Positions 20,993 through 22,271 of a stretch of DNA of 22,271 nt are shown here, piece by piece (the first letter of the stretch is position 1; each line of letters opens with the position of its first letter). The notes below the pieces were generated by a model. The model was not told the DNA's origin. It was given only the letters and a program-made list of their open reading frames with translations, and searched no databases. Where the stretch lies: contig CALFGH010000008.1 of NCBI GenBank assembly GCA_937958315.1, positions 1-22,271 of the forward strand. Reading direction: 5' to 3'. Made by a program: the position numbers and the translations under genes. Source of the DNA: an uncultured Collinsella sp. (GTDB lineage Bacteria > Actinomycetota > Coriobacteriia > Coriobacteriales > Coriobacteriaceae).

Positions 20993-22271
20993 TTAGAGCT
21001 CCTTTTGCAGATAGAGTCCGTGGTCGTAAAAACCCAAATGGCGGTAGTACTCGCGCGTACCGATCGCGCTAATCACGTTGATGCGCGTATAGCCCGCATC
21101 CCGGGCAATCTCGCAGGCGCGCTCCACCAGCGACCGCCCCAGCCCATGATGCTGAGCCGCCTGGCCCTGATCGCCCACACGTGCCGCCATGCCATACACG
21201 TGCACCTCGCGAATCATTGCCTCGTCCGGCGTCGTCGGCAACTCGTCTGAGTGCGCGGTAACAAACGCACGATCGGGCAACGACAGGCGCAAAAAGCCGG
21301 CGATCTTGCCTTCGAGCGTCACCCACTGCAAAAAGCGCTCGCGCGTCACCGGCGTCTCGTACGCCACTTCCTCGTCAAGGGTCAACTCGTCCAGGTCGGC
21401 ACCCGCCGTGCTGATCTCGCGATAGCGAATCTCACGCACCGTCGCACCATCACCCCGAGCAGCCAGGCGGTTCTCAACGAGCTGGCGCAGGTTGGGCTTC
21501 TTGTTGCCCACCATAATGTCGTCGGAGCTAAAGTCACGAATCATACGGCTGATGCGGCAGAACGCCGGCGTCACCACGATGTCGTCGGCCAGCACATCGA
21601 GCAGCTCTTCCTCGGTATAGGGGCGCCACTCGCCGCGCTCATAACGGCCCACCAGACGCGAGTCTTCGATGAGCGCGCACGGGTAGACCTTGACCTCGTC
21701 GGGCATAAAGGCCCCCTCGGTCATAAAGCGCTCGTAGTCGCGCTTGTCCCCCTCGGGCGTGGCGCCCAGCAAGTTGAGCATAAAGTGCGCGTGGATCTTA
21801 AAGCCAAACAAGCGCGCAAGCGAAAACGCCCGCTCGATCTGCGCCACCGAGATGCGACGCTCGTTGATATCGAGCAAATGTTGGTCGAGACTCTGAATAC
21901 CCATCTGAATCTTGGTGCAACCCAGGCGGCGGATGAGCGTGAGGGCCTGCGGCGTTACGGCATCGGGGCGCGTCTCGATAACGAGCCCCACCACGCGATG
22001 CTTCGCCGTCTCGTTGATGCGCTGCTGACGCTCAAGCTCCTCCATCGTTGCCGTCTGCCACTCGGCAGCCTCGCCCCATGGCGTACCGGGGCCGTACAGA
22101 CGACGCACTGCGCGGTTATAGCCACCAACGACAGCATCCACACGCCCCTGCTCGTCGGCAACGCCGGCAGCAAGCTCAGCCTCGTCTGTCGCAATGCCGG
22201 CAGCCCGATAGCGCTCGCGGCGCTCTGTTACCACCGGCGGCAGGGCATCGGCGGGAGCGTCATCGAGCAGG
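20993..22271 (-). CDS. Elp3-like radical SAM/GNAT tRNA-modification enzyme (N-terminus outside window)
   Basis: The reading frame stays open to the right edge, so the N-terminus and the radical SAM CxxxCxxC motif lie outside. Visible features fit the Elp3 family, which installs the carboxymethyl group on wobble uridine 34 of tRNA: GLVIETRPDAVTP and KIQMGIQSLD of the radical SAM barrel, KVYPCALIEDSRL, then RISRMIRDFSSDDIMVGNKK, and NLRQLVENR. The C-terminal GNAT acetyltransferase domain (last 100 residues) has IREVHVYGMAARVG, the acetyl-CoA loop QHHGLGRSL, and the ending EYYRHLGFYDHGLYLQKEL. Bacterial and archaeal Elp3 act without the eukaryotic Elongator partners. It is transcribed ahead of the spermidine-synthase-like gene. 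Confidence 0.9.
   Translation of the reverse strand, partial: LLDDAPADALPPVVTERRERYRAAGIATDEAELAAGVADEQGRVDAVVGGYNRAVRRLYGPGTPWGEAAEWQTATMEELERQQRINETAKHRVVGLVIETRPDAVTPQALTLIRRLGCTKIQMGIQSLDQHLLDINERRISVAQIERAFSLARLFGFKIHAHFMLNLLGATPEGDKRDYERFMTEGAFMPDEVKVYPCALIEDSRLVGRYERGEWRPYTEEELLDVLADDIVVTPAFCRISRMIRDFSSDDIMVGNKKPNLRQLVENRLAARGDGATVREIRYREISTAGADLDELTLDEEVAYETPVTRERFLQWVTLEGKIAGFLRLSLPDRAFVTAHSDELPTTPDEAMIREVHVYGMAARVGDQGQAAQHHGLGRSLVERACEIARDAGYTRINVISAIGTREYYRHLGFYDHGLYLQKEL

Noticed and set aside
1..22271. CRISPR array, tRNA or rRNA gene, insertion sequence or prophage
   Set aside because: No regularly spaced direct repeats, cloverleaf-type sequences, rRNA-like stretches, transposase or phage structural genes were seen on either strand.

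Overview
The window is gene-dense, high-GC bacterial DNA with short intergenic gaps and frequent stop/start overlaps. Gene content and style suggest a gut anaerobe of the Coriobacteriia, most likely Collinsella or a close relative: a clostridial-type one-piece FGAM synthase, a ferredoxin-fused ETF, LPxTG-like surface proteins and a YdfK/DUF554 protein. The taxonomic call is inference; no rRNA or marker gene is present.

Layout. Positions 1-1939 hold the 3' end of purL (+), a terminator, an EamA/DMT exporter (+), a start-stop mini-ORF and a second terminator. Positions 1940-5441 (-) hold a membrane GGDEF diguanylate cyclase, a KdgT-type 2-keto-3-deoxygluconate permease and an azlC/azlD branched-chain amino acid exporter pair. 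An HD-domain hydrolase (+, 5579-6391) converges with a three-gene operon (-, 10013 to 6388): FAD-linked 2-hydroxyacid dehydrogenase, ETF beta, and ETF alpha with two N-terminal [4Fe-4S] motifs. This looks like an anaerobic 2-hydroxyacid (for example lactate) oxidation module of the electron-confurcating type.

A 346-bp divergent control region leads to an uncharacterised envelope cluster (+, 10360-13545): a small cytosolic protein, a membrane-anchored beta-domain protein, a secreted beta-rich protein, a very small LAQTG sortase-substrate protein, and a Cys-rich secreted protein. A DUF554 membrane protein follows.

Positions 14469-20087 (+) carry the most interesting module: a TerB_N/TerB_C-type protein, a BrxD-like (DUF2791) P-loop ATPase overlapping it, and an Lhr/BrxHI-like superfamily 2 helicase. 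The pieces recall BREX and Ter-linked DNA-processing systems, but no BREX methylase, PglZ or BrxC is visible, so this is a candidate stand-alone DNA-processing or phage-defence cassette. Palindromic elements with a shared GGGAC core lie on both sides of the helicase gene.

The window ends with a leftward pair: an Elp3-like radical SAM/GNAT tRNA-modification enzyme (N-terminus outside the window) and a membrane-anchored spermidine-synthase-like protein directly abutting it. No tRNA, rRNA, CRISPR array, insertion sequence or prophage gene was seen.
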